A DNA stretch of 64,000 nt from Artemia franciscana (lineage: Eukaryota > Arthropoda > Branchiopoda > Anostraca > Artemiidae): NCBI RefSeq assembly GCF_032884065.1, contig NC_088866.1, positions 28,402,440-28,466,439 of the forward strand, given 5' to 3'. The notes beneath the pieces are model-generated. The model was given only the letters and a program-made list of their open reading frames with translations. It made no database searches and was not told the DNA's origin. Below are positions 10,181-22,882 of this stretch, piece after piece. Position 1 is the first letter of the stretch, and each line of letters starts with the position of its first letter. Position numbers and translations under genes: made by a program.

Positions 10181-13150
10181 AACTCATATGGCACTTGTGA
10201 CGAGGCGAAAAGAGCTAAGAGCCAAGAGATCATATGGTATGAGCTCTAACAAAATTCTATGAATCAATAGATTGATTCAAAAAGGAAAATAAGAGGCTTA
10301 ATGCCGTTCAAGATTTAAAATAAGAGCTCTGAGTCACAAAGTCCTTCTAAATATCAAAATTCATTAAGATCGGATCACCCACTCGTAAGTTATAAATACC
10401 TAATTTTTTCTAATTTTTCCTCTCCCTTTTGCCCCCCAGATGGTCGAATCTGGGAAAACAACTTTATCAAGTCAAATTGTGCAGCTCCCTGACACGCCTA
10501 CCAATTTTCATCGCCCTAGCACGTCCAGAAGCACCGAAATCGCCAAATCACTGAACCTCTCCCCCCAACTCCCCCAAAGAGAGCGAATCCAGTACGATTC
10601 TGTCAATCACGTATTAAGGACATTTGTTTATTCTATCCACCAAGCTTCATCCCGATTCCTCCACTCCAAGTGTTTTCCAAGATTTCCCCCCTCCAACTCC
10701 ACCCAATGTCAAAAGATCTGGTCGGGATTTGAAATAAGAGCTCTGAGACATGAATTCCTTCTAAAGATCAAATTTCATTACGTTCCGATCATCTATTCGT
10801 AAGATATAAATACCCCAATTTTCATGTTTTCCAAGAATTCCGGTTTCCCCCTCCAACTCCCCCGAATCCACCCCCCCCCCCGCAATTGAGCGGATCCGTT
10901 CCAATTATGTAAATCACGTATGCAAGACTTCTGCTTATTTTTCCAACCAAGTTTCATCCCAATCCCTCCAATCTAAGGGTTTTCCATCATTTTAGGTTTC
11001 CCCACCCCAAACTTCCCCCAATGTCACCAGATCCGGTCAGGATTCAAAATAAGAGCTTTGAGGCACGATATACTTCTAAATATCAAATTTCATGGAGATC
11101 CAATCACCCGTTCGTAAGTTAAAAATACCTCATTTTTTCTAATTTTTCAGAATTAACCCCCCCCCCCCCAACTACCCCAAAGAGAGCGGATCCGTTCTGG
11201 TTATGTCAATCAAGTATCTAGGACTCCAGTTATGTCAGTCACATATCTTAGACAGGTTTCTATTCTTCCCATCCAGTTTCATCGTGACCTTACCGCTTTA
11301 AGTATTTTATAAGATTTCCGGTCCTCCAACTACCCCCCCCAATTACGCTTGATCCGGTTGAGATTTAAAATAAGATATTGGAGTTACGACGTCCTTCTAA
11401 ATATGAAGTTTCATGAAGATCCGATCACTCCTTCGTAAGTTGAAAATGCGTCATTTTTGCTTATTTTTCAGAATTACCCACCCCCCCCCCCGCAATCGAG
11501 CGGATCCGTTCCAATTATGTAAATCACGTATGCGAGACTCTGCTTATTTTTCCAACCAAGTTTCATCCCAATCCCTCCAATCTAAGGGTTTTCCATCATT
11601 TTAGGTTTCCCCACCCCAAACTTCCCCCAATGTCACCAGATCCGGTCAGGATTTAAAATAAAGCTTTGAGACACGATATCCTTCTAAATATCAAATTTCA
11701 TGGAGATCCAATCACCCGTTCGTAAGTTAAAATACCTCATTTTTTCTAATTTTTCAGAATTAACCCCCCCCCAACTACCCCAAAGAGAGCGGATCCGTTC
11801 TGGTTATGTCAATCAAGTATCTAGGACTCCCACCAAGTTTCATCCCATCCCTCCACTCTAAGTGTTTTCCAAGTTTTAGATCTCCCCCTCCCAACTCCCC
11901 CCCCCCCAATGTCACGAGATCCGGTCGGGTTTAAAATAAGAGCTCTGAGTCACGATATCCTTCTAAATATCAAATTTCATTGAGATCCGATCACCCGTTC
12001 GTAAGTTAAAAATACCTCTTTTTTTTATTTTTCAGAAATACCCCCCCCCCCCAACTACCCCAAAGAGAGCGGATCCGTTCCGTTTATGTCAATCATCTAT
12101 CTAGGACTTGTGTTTATTTTTCCCACCATGTTTCATCCCGATCCTCCACTCTAATTGTTTTCCAAGTTTTAGGTTTCCCCCTCCCAACTCCCCGCCCCCA
12201 TCACCAGATCCGGTCAGGATTTAAAATAAGAGCTCTAAGACACGATATCCTTCTAAACATCAAATTTCATTGAGATCCGATCACCCGTTCGTAAGTTGAA
12301 AATACCTCATTTTTTCTAATTTTTAAGAATTACTCCCCCCCCCCCAACTACCCCAAAGAGAGCGAATCAGTTCCGATTATGTCAATCATGTATCTGGGAC
12401 TTGCGCTTATTTTTCCCATCAAGTTTCATCCCAATCCCTCCACTCTAAGTGTTTTCCAAGATTTTAGGTTCCCCCTCCTCCAACTCCCCTCAATTTCATC
12501 AGACCCGGTCGGGATTTAAAATAAGAGCTCTGAGACAATATCATTCCAAACATCAAATTTCATTAAGATCCAATCACCCGCTCATAAGTTAAAAATACTT
12601 CATTTTTTCTATTTTTTTCCGAATTAACCGGCCCCCCACTCCCCCCCCCAGATGATCAAATCGGGAAAACGACTATTTCTAATTTAATCTGGTCCGGTCT
12701 CTGATACGCTTGCCAAATTTCATCGTCCTAGCTTACCTGGAAGTGCCTAAAGTAGCAAAACTGGGACTTTAGGTTTTTCACCTCCAACTCCCCCCAATGT
12801 CATCAGATCCGGTCGGGATTTAAAATAGTAGCTCTGAGACACAATATCATTCCAAACATCAAATTTCATTAAGATCCCATCACCTGCTCATAAGTTAAAA
12901 ATGCTTAATTTTTTCTATTTTTTGCGAATTAACCGGGCCCCCACTCCCCCCCCCCCCAGATGGTCAAATCGGGAAAACGACTATTTCTAATTTAATCTGG
13001 TCCAGTCCGTGATACGCTTGCCAAATTTCATCGTCCTAGCTTACCTGGAAGTGCCTAAAGTAGCAAAACCGGGACCGACAGACAGACCGACAGACCGACA
13101 GAATTGGCGATTGCTATATGTCACTTGGTTAATACCAAGTGCCATAAAAA
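10180..13150. mobile_element. Non-autonomous element with nine internal ~290-bp repeats
   Basis: The landmark GATCCGATCACCCGTTCGTAAG recurs with small changes near 10370, 10785, 11097, 11420, 11705, 11985, 12272, 12570 and 12873, mostly 280-323 bp apart. Each unit also carries GGTCGGGATTTAAAATAAGA, a C-homopolymer, and CAAGTTTCATCCCGATCCCT. The right end has a GACCGACAGA repeat, then CACTTGG-TTAATA-CCAAGTG, a perfect 7-bp hairpin at 13121-13140. ATGGCACTTG near the left limit (10188) is the inverse of CAAGTGCCAT at the right (13134-13143). No protein is encoded. The terminal layout suggests a mobile non-autonomous element rather than ordinary satellite DNA, but the class is unknown. Confidence 0.7.
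13081..13102 (+). repeat. GACCGACAGA short tandem repeat
   Basis: Short tandem copies of GACAGACCGACA precede the terminal hairpin of the 10.2-13.15 kb element. In that setting it looks like a subterminal part of the element, not a random microsatellite. Confidence 0.6.
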
Positions 13151-14945
13151 CCTATCCCTACTTTGGCAGAAACATTTTTCTGTAAGTTTAGTTCAAGTTG
13201 CCATTTCTTTCACTGTCATTTGCGAAAATAGATTCGAGTGACTTGAATAAGATTTTAATCGATACTAGGATTTTCTTTCCAACTGAAGATGTTTTTAAAC
13301 TTCATACTTTATAACCTTTGTTTAAAATCTTGTTTAATCTTTAAACTTTATACACAATGATTTAGTGAAGGTATGAGGCTCAAAACACTTTGCTTGGGCC
13401 TTTTTTGGTTCAAACTGTATATGATGGGGATGGGCTTTTTGCTATGACAAACTTTTGGAAATGAATCCAGAGCCTTAGAAAACTGTTTTCAAGCTCTTAT
13501 CTCCCCCACTTCCCTGCTTCTTAAGCTTAGAAGATTACATCAAGGACAAAACTTTAGAACATGCCTCAACTTTAGCAAGACAAAATGCAATATTTAGCAA
13601 TGGCAAGATTATACTTCTGTTCAATTCAAGATTTCAAAAACACAAAACTAATGATTTAAGAAGGATTTTATTTTTATTTTAGAAACTTCATCAAATAAAT
13701 TAATAATCCTATTAAATCAGGATTTAGTGTCGATATGAAGCTCAAAATCTTCCTTGGGCCTCACTTGTGCTGTTCATTTATTTCTGAAAACTTTAATCTT
13801 ATAGCAAAACTTAGCTCATCCATTATCATCAAAAATCATTTGGAGACCTTCAGAGAAAGAAGGTAGATATTTCCAGAGTCTCCCAGGGAATAATTAAGGG
13901 AAGCAAAAAGCCCATCTTTTATTTTTGCTCTTATTTGTAGTGTAGCGAATTCATCTTTTATTATCGGATTTCCTTTTTTTATTGGTGTCCAACCTACTGG
14001 AAAACTAAGCACCTTTTTGTTTAGCTATTTTTTATTAATTTTTTATTGAAGTTTTCTTTAGTTTCAACACTTAAACAGTGGCTTCTTGGTAGAGACGGGT
14101 AACATCTTTCAATGGCATGTGTCATACGAAAAGATTGTTTAAATTCAGTGATAGAATTTGTGATAGTTTTTAGCAGGTTTTTGTTAGTTTTCTGCTGTTT
14201 GGTATATTGATCACCCTATCTGTGGACAATTAATAATTACACGGCAACATTTTTTTTTACACAGTGTTGAAATTTTTTACTTCCTATTCCATGCACTCTG
14301 GAATATTGCTAGTGCATGCACTTTGGAATTGGTCTAGTTTCCTTAAATTTTAGTATTAACAGTCCTTACTTAAAATCAAAACCAAGAGTTTATTTGCATA
14401 TATCTGATGTATTACCATTCATCTGTTTCTGAGAATCTTCAATACAAGTTTGTCCAAGGTCATCAAAGGTCAGTACTCTATAGAGGGGAAGAAGTTAAAG
14501 GCATATACTTGAAAACTTAGCTAAGAGATAACCTTGGTTCTAGATCTAAAGTCAAACTAACCAAATCAACTGTTTTCCAAGATAGCGAAAAGACAATCAT
14601 TTAGAGTTTTGTTATGGGTAAGATGCTGGGTGAAGGGCTGTATACTCTCTTTAAAAATAGGAAAGGAGCAGAGATGAGAGCCTGAAAGCACTTTCCCAGG
14701 GCGTAACAATTCTGTTCAGCTTCTTTGACACAACTTGACTAATCTTAAAGGTAAGCTACTGAAAAGCCAATGATCTAGAATTTTACTGTACAAATAATTA
14801 TTAAAGAAAATATTGACCAAAAAGGTGATTTCCTGAAGCATCCGTAATGAAATGAGACATCTTGAGCAATCAGACTTTACTCGCCACATATCTATGGATG
14901 ACTTTTAAACACTTCTATTAAGTTGGTCTATGTAGATAGAAGGTG
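13151..14945. repeat. Diverged relatives of the 25.8-32 kb foldback family
   Basis: This is non-coding AT-rich sequence. Phrases found again near 25.8-26.5 and 31.7-32.0 kb recur in diverged form. Examples are GGTCATCAAAGGTCAGTACTC followed by TATAGAGGGGAAGAAG near 14458-14500, ACTGTTTTCCAAGATAGC near 14570, and CCAGAGTCTCCCAGGGAATA near 13875. I read these as old copies of one repeat family. No gene is seen. Confidence 0.45.
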
Positions 14946-14949
14946 AAGA

Positions 14950-16145
14950 GGTCAAATCTTGGTTAAATTTGTCAAATGCTGGATTAAAGTCAATAGATTC
15001 ATAAATTGGCCCTTCACCCCTGAACACCTAATAGGTCTAAAAGAAAAACGTTCGGGTATACAGGTAAGCCTAAAAAGTGTTGAGACAATTTTGCCAAATC
15101 TTGAGTCCTTTGCTAATGAGCTAACTTCCTTTACTATTTTTGGTAATGATCAACAATCTTACAAATGAATCAGCTGATCAAAGGAAGTTTATGGATGACA
15201 TGTCATTGCTCAAAAAGTGTAAAAGAAATATTAAGAGCAGAGCAATGGAAATTCTCAAAGACGTTGCAAGTGAAGCAGCCCAGTCAAAAATGAAACTGAC
15301 ATCCCATAAATCTCATGTTATGACCTTTAGTTTTCTTAAATCAAAGCCATCATTTATAACCCCAATACCTAATTGAGTATGCTTGTCCAGTGTGGCATTT
15401 TGGCCTTACTGGATCAGTCCAATAGGCTAGAAATTATCCAGAAGAGAGCCCTTAGGATCATTTATGGTCAGGACAGTGCCTTACATTCTCCTCCTCAAGG
15501 AATTCCACCTCTCTAACTTGGCAGCCCAACGTGTAACTTTTTGTACCAATTTCGGAAATAATCTGCATTGTAATTTTTCATATTTTCAATGCTTACCCCC
15601 AGCCCCTTATTTGCCCTCCAAAGCCCCAATTACCCTGATCAAAGTCACAAAAGATTCCAGTTTTAAATCCTATTAATGCAAGAACTGAGAGTGACAGGAA
15701 GAGCTTTGTGCTAGCGTTAGTTGAAATCATAAATGAATGAAATTTGTAATGCATCACATTAATGTGTCATTTGTATTGTTAATGTGTTAAGTTTTTTTTT
15801 TTTTTTTTTTCATTTTCATTTGACAGGCCAGTGGAATTTATCACTGTATGTTTTTTATAATGTACTTATGTTTTTACTTATGACCTCATTTTTTTTCATT
15901 TTACTTATATTACTTTCTTTTACTTATTTTACTCACATTTTATTTATGTACTTATGTTTGTGTACTTAAGTACTCATTTTATTTGACAGGCCAGTTTGGT
16001 TCATCACTGTAGGCAATGTTTTAATATTTCACTTATGTGCTTATTTTTTTTTGTATAAAATGTAAGCTAGCTGACTGAAGACAACAAGTTTGGCAGTTGT
16101 TTATGTTGTGAGAGTGCTTGATAATAAAGTACTATTCATTCACTC
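14950..16145 (+). mobile_element. LINE 3' portion, same family as the element at 0.76-2.3 kb
   Basis: Polymerase residues are readable on the plus strand. LVMINNLTNES and RKFMDDMSLLKKCKRNIKSR (YxDD box as FMDD) lie at 15137-15240, followed by SKMKLTSHKSHVMTFSFLKS to 15340. The C-terminal part PVWHFGLT-like, then ALRIIYGQD-like and LLLKEFHLSNLAAQRV runs at 15385-15540 with frame breaks. A T-rich 3' untranslated part follows, containing two copies of TGACAGGCCAGT about 165 bp apart. It ends near 16145 in an ATTC-type simple tail after AATAATAAAGTAC. It is dead and 5' truncated. Confidence 0.75.
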
Positions 16146-16149
16146 ACAC

Positions 16150-17600
16150 TTCATCAGTAGCACTAACCCCAGAATCTATTATGAACACAAAAATTCTGTG
16201 TAACAGCATATTGCTGCCAAACCAGCATGGCTTCACTCTGAGAGTCAATACCAGGGTAATAGAGTAAATGGGAACACAATAGACATGCTGAAGGTGTCCC
16301 TATAAGCCTACATATCTGTGTAGACTCCTCTCCCATTGGTTATCTGTGAATAACAGCATACTAAAGCAGAAGTATACTAGTCAAACTTTTCAAGAAGGGC
16401 AGTGCACTAATCTGTGACACCTGGAGGAACATAACTTAACATCTATGCAAAGTAAAATACAGTACTTGCCACACCTATACAACAACACCAAAGAGCAGCC
16501 CTAGGCTCACAAATCAGGGAAGAGCAACATATGTTTCAAACTGTTAGATCTTGCTCTGATCTTATTTTCATTATTAGACAGATTGTGGAAGAATCCAGAG
16601 ACTAGAACAAAAAACTATACCTGCTCTTGAATGATCTTGACAAGACTTTTGGTTCTGTTGACTGAGACACTTTTTGGAAGATTCTGAATTATCACCACCA
16701 TAGACAAAAAGGCCAAGAATGTAGAACTTATCAGGATGACAAAGGTTATGACTGCATCTGAATACCCACTGATACTAAAATACAAAGATACAACAATTTA
16801 GCATGTCAAGCACTTCAAAATTTTGTGAGAATTGTGTTGAATATGATGGTGAAACAGCTGAAAAAATCAAGAGGAGAATTGGACAAGTACATCAGCTTTT
16901 AACAAGTTGAAACCAGTTTGGTGCAGCAGAAAATACTCAACATACATGAAGTGTTTAGAAGAATCTTGAACATATTGTGGCAGGAAAAGGTGATCAACAC
17001 AGGATGACCTGAACCCAAGAGGTGCGGAGTTGTCTCTTTAATTATAATAAGACATCATGGCTGCAGATCAGCTCTGAGATGTCAGTCAAGGTTTTGTAGA
17101 TATCCTATGCAGCATCCCTGACTCCAGGGGACCAATACCTACAAGAATAAACATTGGCTTAGCAACAACCCTGGAATCTATCACAAACCTCAAAATTATG
17201 TTGCATCTTTTGTCTAACAGTGTATTGTTGTCAAACTAGCATGGTTTCACTCTGAAAGCCAGTGAAGACAAACCATCTAAAAACTTAAAATTTCATCACT
17301 AGCCTTCTTGGCACCAAAGCATCTGTCAACATGATTTTACTTGATCTTTCCCAAAGCATTCAACAGGGTTTCTTAAGATCAAACTATCAAAATATGACAT
17401 CCTTACTGATGTAGTAGACTGTGTGATTTGCTTCCTAACAGGTCCAATTCCTCATTAATAATTGTAATGAAGTTTCACTAAACCATGGGATGCTGTTAGC
17501 AGAGTACCTCAGTATATGGCCCTGGGTCCAAGACAAATCAGTAATCAAACCTCCAGAAAATCCAGAAGTAAGCAAATGAATGTCAATATCAATAAATTGA
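16150..17600 (+). mobile_element. Highly degraded LINE fragments (RTE- and CR1-like)
   Basis: Plus-strand frames show eroded reverse transcriptase. IIRQIVEESRD then NKKLYLLLNDLDKTFGSVD and DTFWKILNYHHH lie at 16570-16700, matching the FRPGRxxxDQIF to DFxKAFDS region of RTE elements. A second fragment near 17330-17410 reads MILLDLSQSIQQGFLRSN, the same region of a CR1/jockey-type element. PNQHGFTL at 16215-16240 and a near copy near 17240 suggest internal duplication. Stops are frequent throughout. Boundaries are uncertain. Confidence 0.55.
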
Positions 17601-19678
17601 ATTTGTCATCTTTTTATCAGTCAGTAAAGTAGCAGTGCTTCCAGCCATTATTTTACCAACTACCTGAAGACATGGACAGGGCTTATTCCCTACCCCCATT
17701 CGTGATACCTCTGCCCTCACCACCAAATTGCCACTTGTCACTGGTACTTGCAGGCTAGTTTTTTACTTTAAACCAGCTGTAAAAAAGAGGTTTCAAAGGT
17801 CTTATCAAAGAGCATCTAAAGTTCCTTAGGTCGTGGCAATGATTGATGTCAAAAGGTAACTGAACTCTCAGCCAATTACAAAATACAAACACTAGTAGCT
17901 CCCATAGAATCTTTCAAAGACTTTGCAAGGGTGTGCTGCCAAGTGTATTACAGGTTTTCAAAGCATGAATTATGATGAGAGAATTGAGCAACTAAGATTT
18001 CCAAAGCCTATTTATATTGCCAAGGCAGTATGAAGCTGACATCTATATATATAAATACAAATATAACAGCAAACAAACCAACAATCATTTCATCTGCAAT
18101 GTATGTCATTACCCTGCTAGAGGACTCTTATTTACTAGCATTAGCTAGTAAATAATGAAGAATAGAATATGCCATAATTTTCTCACCAAGCACATTGTTA
18201 ATAAATAAAACTGCCAGTAAGATAAAACAGTGACTGTCCTCATTACTGCATCTTTGAAGTCAAGACCTGACAATGACTAAATCAATAGGTCTAAGAAGTA
18301 TAAAGGGGACACTATATAACTCCCAACTTCTGACTAATACCAAATCTCTACAACAGCATCTTGCTTTCAGGCTAATGATCCTCTTCAAACCCAATCATCT
18401 TGCATGCCCTATGCAAAATTTATATTGTCTTGGCTTTAAACCACATGATAACAGTTTCTCAGGGCCATACCTACCTTGTTGCCCCTGGTACCAAAAGGGC
18501 TTGGATAGAATTTCTCATCCTCCTATGACATATCACTGGACCAGCAACACACTGACACTTGGAAAATTATCATCACTGACATAGTAGTCAAAAAATCCTA
18601 TCTAGAACGGATCCCAGGCTATCAAGAACTATGAATAAGGTATGTATATTGTTTTTTTCAAAACCTAGAGCTGAAAAAAAGTGGCTTAAACTTTAAAGCA
18701 TTTTTGGGTACAATTCTAGATGAGGGGTTTTTGCCTGTCTGGGAAAGTAGTTGACGATAGTGAATGAAACTCTCAAAAATGAACCCAGAGATTTTAATAA
18801 TGCCTTGGGATGATATTCTGAAATACCTGCCTCCATCCCTTCCCTCTCCAAAGGATATTGACCTCTGATGACATTTAGCAATCTTTATGTTGTAAAAGCT
18901 AAACCTAGAGAAACAGATGTACTGCTAGAGGCATGTAGAAAGTGTTTTGAGCCTTATTTGTTTACTCAATCTTGACTTATGAGGTTTTAAGGATTTGTAC
19001 AAAACTTGTCCTTATATTTAGAAAAAAGAAGCCTAGATATGGCCTCAAATTCTACTGAAATAAAAGGAATTGTATTTTTGAAAACTAGAGTAAACAAAAA
19101 TTTACCAAAAACCCAGAAGTAAGGTAAAAACGTTTTTGTCAAAATTTTAGATGGGTGTAGACCTGTCATCTATGCAATCTTCTAATCCTAGAAATAAGGA
19201 ATGTGTAGAGATAGTAGCTTGATAACATCCTAATGTGGTATAGGCTGTTCTAGGCCCTGGATTCACTACTTTACTGGAATTTTTATCTACCTAACTCAGC
19301 TACTTTCCAGGATAGCAAATGGGTAACTAGAGCTTTGCTCATTTTTTCAAACTTTTGATAAATATTAAATTTATCTTTTAGATGATTTCCTAAGCCTTGA
19401 AAAGACAAAAGGAGCAGATATAAAAGCTTGGAAGTAGCTTCCCAAGGCAAGATTTACCTGAAAGTTTTGCACAGAAAGTTACATCTACCTAACTCAGCTA
19501 CTTTCCAGGAGAGCAAGAAGCCTTTTAACTAGAGCTTTGCCCTTTTTTCAAACTTTTGATAAATATTAAACCTATATTTTTAATTTTTTCATAAGTCTTG
19601 AAAAGAAAAAAAGGAGCAGATATAAGAGCTTGAAAGTACCTTCCCATGCATGATTTAGGCTTTCAATTAAAAACTCAA
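17601..19678. repeat. Non-coding sequence with foldback-family relatives
   Basis: The region 18990-19180 is a diverged copy of the arm at 31620-31790. It contains CTCAAATTCTACTGAAATAA, AGGTAAAAACGTTTTTGTCA and GGTGTAGACCTGTCATCTAT. Around 19300-19660 a unit with CTAACTCAGCTACTTTCCAG and AACTAGAGCTTTGCYC occurs twice, about 195 bp apart. No coding region is supported; the open frame at 18273-18584 resembles nothing I know. Confidence 0.45.
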
Positions 19679-19723
19679 ACTTTCAATACTATCAACTGAA
19701 CTACTTTCCAAGGAATCAGAAAT
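19679..19723. repeat. Left target-site duplication (45 bp) of the RTE-like LINE
   Basis: A 45-bp sequence starting ACTTTCAATACTATC and ending GGAATCAGAAAT is identical to 23346-23390 on the far side of the inserted LINE. Read letter by letter, the two copies show no difference. This defines the insertion precisely. Confidence 0.95.
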
Positions 19724-19729
19724 ACTTAC

Positions 19730-21529
19730 TTACTTAAGTCCCGTCCATCCTCGCGGGACGTTTTGGGCCACTTCTTTTGACAGGGCATGAACTAGGGCTC
19801 GGTACATTGATCTATCGTGTGCAGTTCGAGTCAACTCAACGATGCGCTTTCGGTCAAAGTTTTCAATCCACCTCTTGCGAGGTCTTCCTCGTGGTTGAGA
19901 TCCATCTATGGTTCCTTCGAGGGAGATTTTTGGTAGACGGTCGTGGTCCATTCTCTTGACATGCCCAAGCCATCGCAGTTGTTGTCGTTTGATTTTATTT
20001 AGGATTGTGTTGGGGGACTTCAGCCGTCTTCGCACCTCCTCATTCACATGTTCAGTGTAGGTGATTCTTGCGATGCGATGGAGACATCTCATCTCAAATG
20101 CAAGTAGGTTGCGCTCATTTTCGATCTTCAGGGTCCAGGTCTCACACCCATATATAGCAATTGGCACAATCAGGCTGTTGAAAAGTTGAGCTTTCAGCTG
20201 GTTCGACAGGTTTCGGCATTTCCAGATATTTGTGAGCCTTTTAAAACTGGAGCTAGCACGAGCTAGGCGGCGTTTGATGTCGGAGGTATGACAATTGTCC
20301 TCTGTGAGGAGACTGCCCAGGTAGAAGAATTGGTCGACTGTTTCAACTGGCTGGCCGTCAATCATTATGGAAGGAGTAGCTGCTTGTTTTTGGCTCGACG
20401 TGACCATAACTTTCGTTTTTTTGGCGTTAATTTGCATGCCAAAAGGTTTTGTGGCTTCGTTGAGACAGTCTGCTTGTCTTTGGAGATCAACGGCCGCTGT
20501 AGAGAGCTGGTCGATGTCATCAGCATAGGCGAGCTTGTTTACTAGGACTCCACCTATTTTGGCTCCATGTTCGTCTGGTATCAGTGACAGTATGGCGTGA
20601 AGAAACAGGTTGAACAGGTGGGGCGATAGAATACATCCTTGTAAAACTTTCGAGGATGTTGAGAATACATCAGAGAGTCCATCAGTGGTGAGTATCTGGC
20701 TTCTGGATTGGCTGAATATATTCTCAATAATCGTGACGATTTGGTCAGGGATACTGTAATGTCTTAGGATGTGCCACAGACCTTTCCTCCAGATTAAATC
20801 GAAGGCTTGCCGAAAGTCAATAAAGAGATGATATAGGTCTCTGTTGAACTCGACAAAGTGTCCCATGAGCTGACGAACGGTGAAAATTTGGTCAATGGTC
20901 AATCGTCCAGGTCGGAAGCCAGCTTGGTATTCACCCAGAACGGAGGCTGTAATTGCTTGGATTCTACGTAGGAGAATTTTGGTCAGTATTCTAGTTTGAT
21001 GACTGGTCAAGCTGATCAGGCGGTAGTTCTCACACTCTCTTCTTGGGCCTTTTTTGTGGATTGGTACCACTGCTGCCTTACACCATAGCTGTGGGACGTG
21101 GTCCGTTGACCTTGCGGCTGACACAACTTTGTGGTACAATTCGACAATGTTCTCTGAGTCAATGTTAATTAGTTCAGCAGTGATACTGTCCGGTCCTGGG
21201 GCCTTCCCTTGTTTCAGGGATCTTATCGCTGCCTCAGTTTCTGATTTTAAGAGTGGTGGTGGAGGTTCTCGATCATTAATGGGGAAGGAGTTTAGGATGC
21301 TGGGATCAGCAATGATCTATGGATTCAATTTATCTTCAAAATATTCCTTCCATCGTTCAAGTTTCATTTTTGCGTCGTTGATGGGATTGTTTTGTTTGTC
21401 TAGGATTGCTGTGGAGATGGGGTCTTTCCTGCTAGACAGTTCACGAACTGTTTTGAAGAGTTTTTGACTGTTTCCGTTCCTAAACTGGGTTTCGCATTCC
21501 TTGCATTTCTTGGTAACATGGTTAGGCAA
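19730..21529 (-). pseudogene. RTE-type reverse transcriptase with C-terminal domain
   Basis: The long open part (469 codons from 21139) carries the polymerase core in order: PQLWCKAAVVPIHKKGPRRE, CENYRLISLTSHQTRILTKI, GEYQAGFRPGRLTIDQIF, HLFIDFRQAFDLIWRKGLW, and VLQGCILSPHLFNLFL. The YADD box follows as NKLAYADDIDQLS, then KTKVMV and FFYLGSLLTEDN. The C-terminal part has IYGCETWTL and QQLRWLGHVKRMDHDRLP, then RGRPRKRWIEN, which is typical of RTE/BovB-like elements. The GVRQG motif is altered to KVLQG. An in-frame TAG just after DKLNP, near 21315, separates it from its N-terminal part (TKKCKECETQFRNGN to FEDKLNP). The protein is therefore interrupted. Confidence 0.93.
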
Positions 21530-22882
21530 GGCCTTTCGGAATTCCCGTTTGATTCTCCTTTTGAGATATTTATAGGTGTCTCGGCTGCATGGGTCAGCTG
21601 TGTTGTTCCAGAGACGCTTTGGTTACATAGTTGGATTATTTCTTCAGTAATCCATGGCTTTTCGTCTTTCGTTTTCCTCCTGAGGACATCATTTGCTGTC
21701 TCCAAAACTGCAGAAGTTGCATGCTCAGCCAGTTGATCAATCTCTTCGATGGTAGCGAGGGAAGCGAAGTTCTCTAGGATAGCTCGGAATTTTGACGATA
21801 GGCTGGTGGTATATGCGCCTTTTTTATGGGGTCGCGAAGCAGCTCTGTCTGGAATCTAGGGATTCTTGTCGTCTTAGGGAGTCGTTTCAGTCTTAGCTTG
21901 AGTTTGGACATCAGGAGTGAGTGATCCGAATCAAAGTCTGCACCAGGAAGGGATACAGTATCCATTATTGAGGACTTCCAGCGTTTAGATATCAGTACAT
22001 AGTCTATCATGTTTTCAGTTACTCCATCAGGGGATCTCCAGGTGACCTTACGGTGGTGTCTGTGCTTAAAGGCGGTGTTAGTTACAGGTCGTTTTCTCTA
22101 CAGAAACTAATTAGCCTTTCACCTCTTCTGTTCAGTCGGCCATGGCCATGCAGTCCCATTACATCTCTCCAATCAATCTGATCGTTGCCCATGATAGCAT
22201 TGAAGTTGCCCATGACGATAAGCTGTGTTTGGTCGGTGACGCTTTGAGGTTGAAAGTAGAACTGTTCACATTCTTCATTACTTCGAGCAGAGTCAGGAGC
22301 ATATACCTGGATGATGGTAAGGTTTCACATGGATCCCTTTAGTCTGACGGTTGCTATCCTTTCTGATATGGGAGTGAAGGAGATCAGCGCCTTTTTTGTA
22401 ATTGGTGAGAGGATGAATCCAACACCCTGTCTGTGAGTACCATCAGTATGTCCCAAGAGTAGGAGGGAGGTTCCAAAGATAGTTTCTTCACCAGTTTGGG
22501 GGAGGTGTGTCTCAGATAGCCCAACTAAGTCCCACTTGTATCGGTTTAGTTCTCTCAGTAGTAGATCCATTTTTCCTGGTTTGGCTAAAGTCCGGGTGTA
22601 GAGTGTTACTATTTTGAGTACAGTTTTAATGGAGATGAGTTGCAGGGTATCCTCATCCTGTCCAGGAGTCGTCATAGGCCTATTATGATCGTCGGCTTCC
22701 CTGTACGCGGTAGCATGTTTGTCGGTTTCCCCGTACGCGGTAGCATGTTCGTCGGCTTCCCCGTACGCTGTAGTATGTTCAATATTACTTCCATTCGCCA
22801 TTATCATCATCATCATCAAATCACTAGGTTCGTTGGTTTCCCCGGACGCGGTAGTAATTTTGCTTTGATTCATAGAGCCCAT
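21530..22882 (-). pseudogene. RTE endonuclease region with a short peptide repeat at its N-terminus
   Basis: From ATG at 22882 the frame starts MGSMNQSKITTASGETNEPS. It then has a repeat of about ten residues (TAYGEADEHA, TAYGETDKHA, TAYREADDHN), encoded by about 30-bp DNA repeats at 22690-22785. The apurinic-endonuclease-like domain follows: KIVTLYTRTLAKPGKMDLLL, KWDLVGLSETHLPQ, and RQGVGFILSP. The frame ends at 22325. Later pieces (SDHSLLMSKLKLRLKRLPK near 21900) are in other frames, so the domain is broken. A +1 frameshift near 21612 separates CNQSV from the RRIKREFRKALPNHV linker. Confidence 0.8.

Noticed and set aside
18273-18584. Open frame of 103 codons between LINE debris and the foldback-family relatives
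   Set aside because: Its composition looks random and no motif is recognisable. It lies in repeat-rich non-coding sequence.
22685-22790. Short repeats near 22.7 kb considered as a CRISPR-like array
   Set aside because: The units are contiguous, in frame with an RTE endonuclease, and have no unique spacers. The DNA is eukaryotic.
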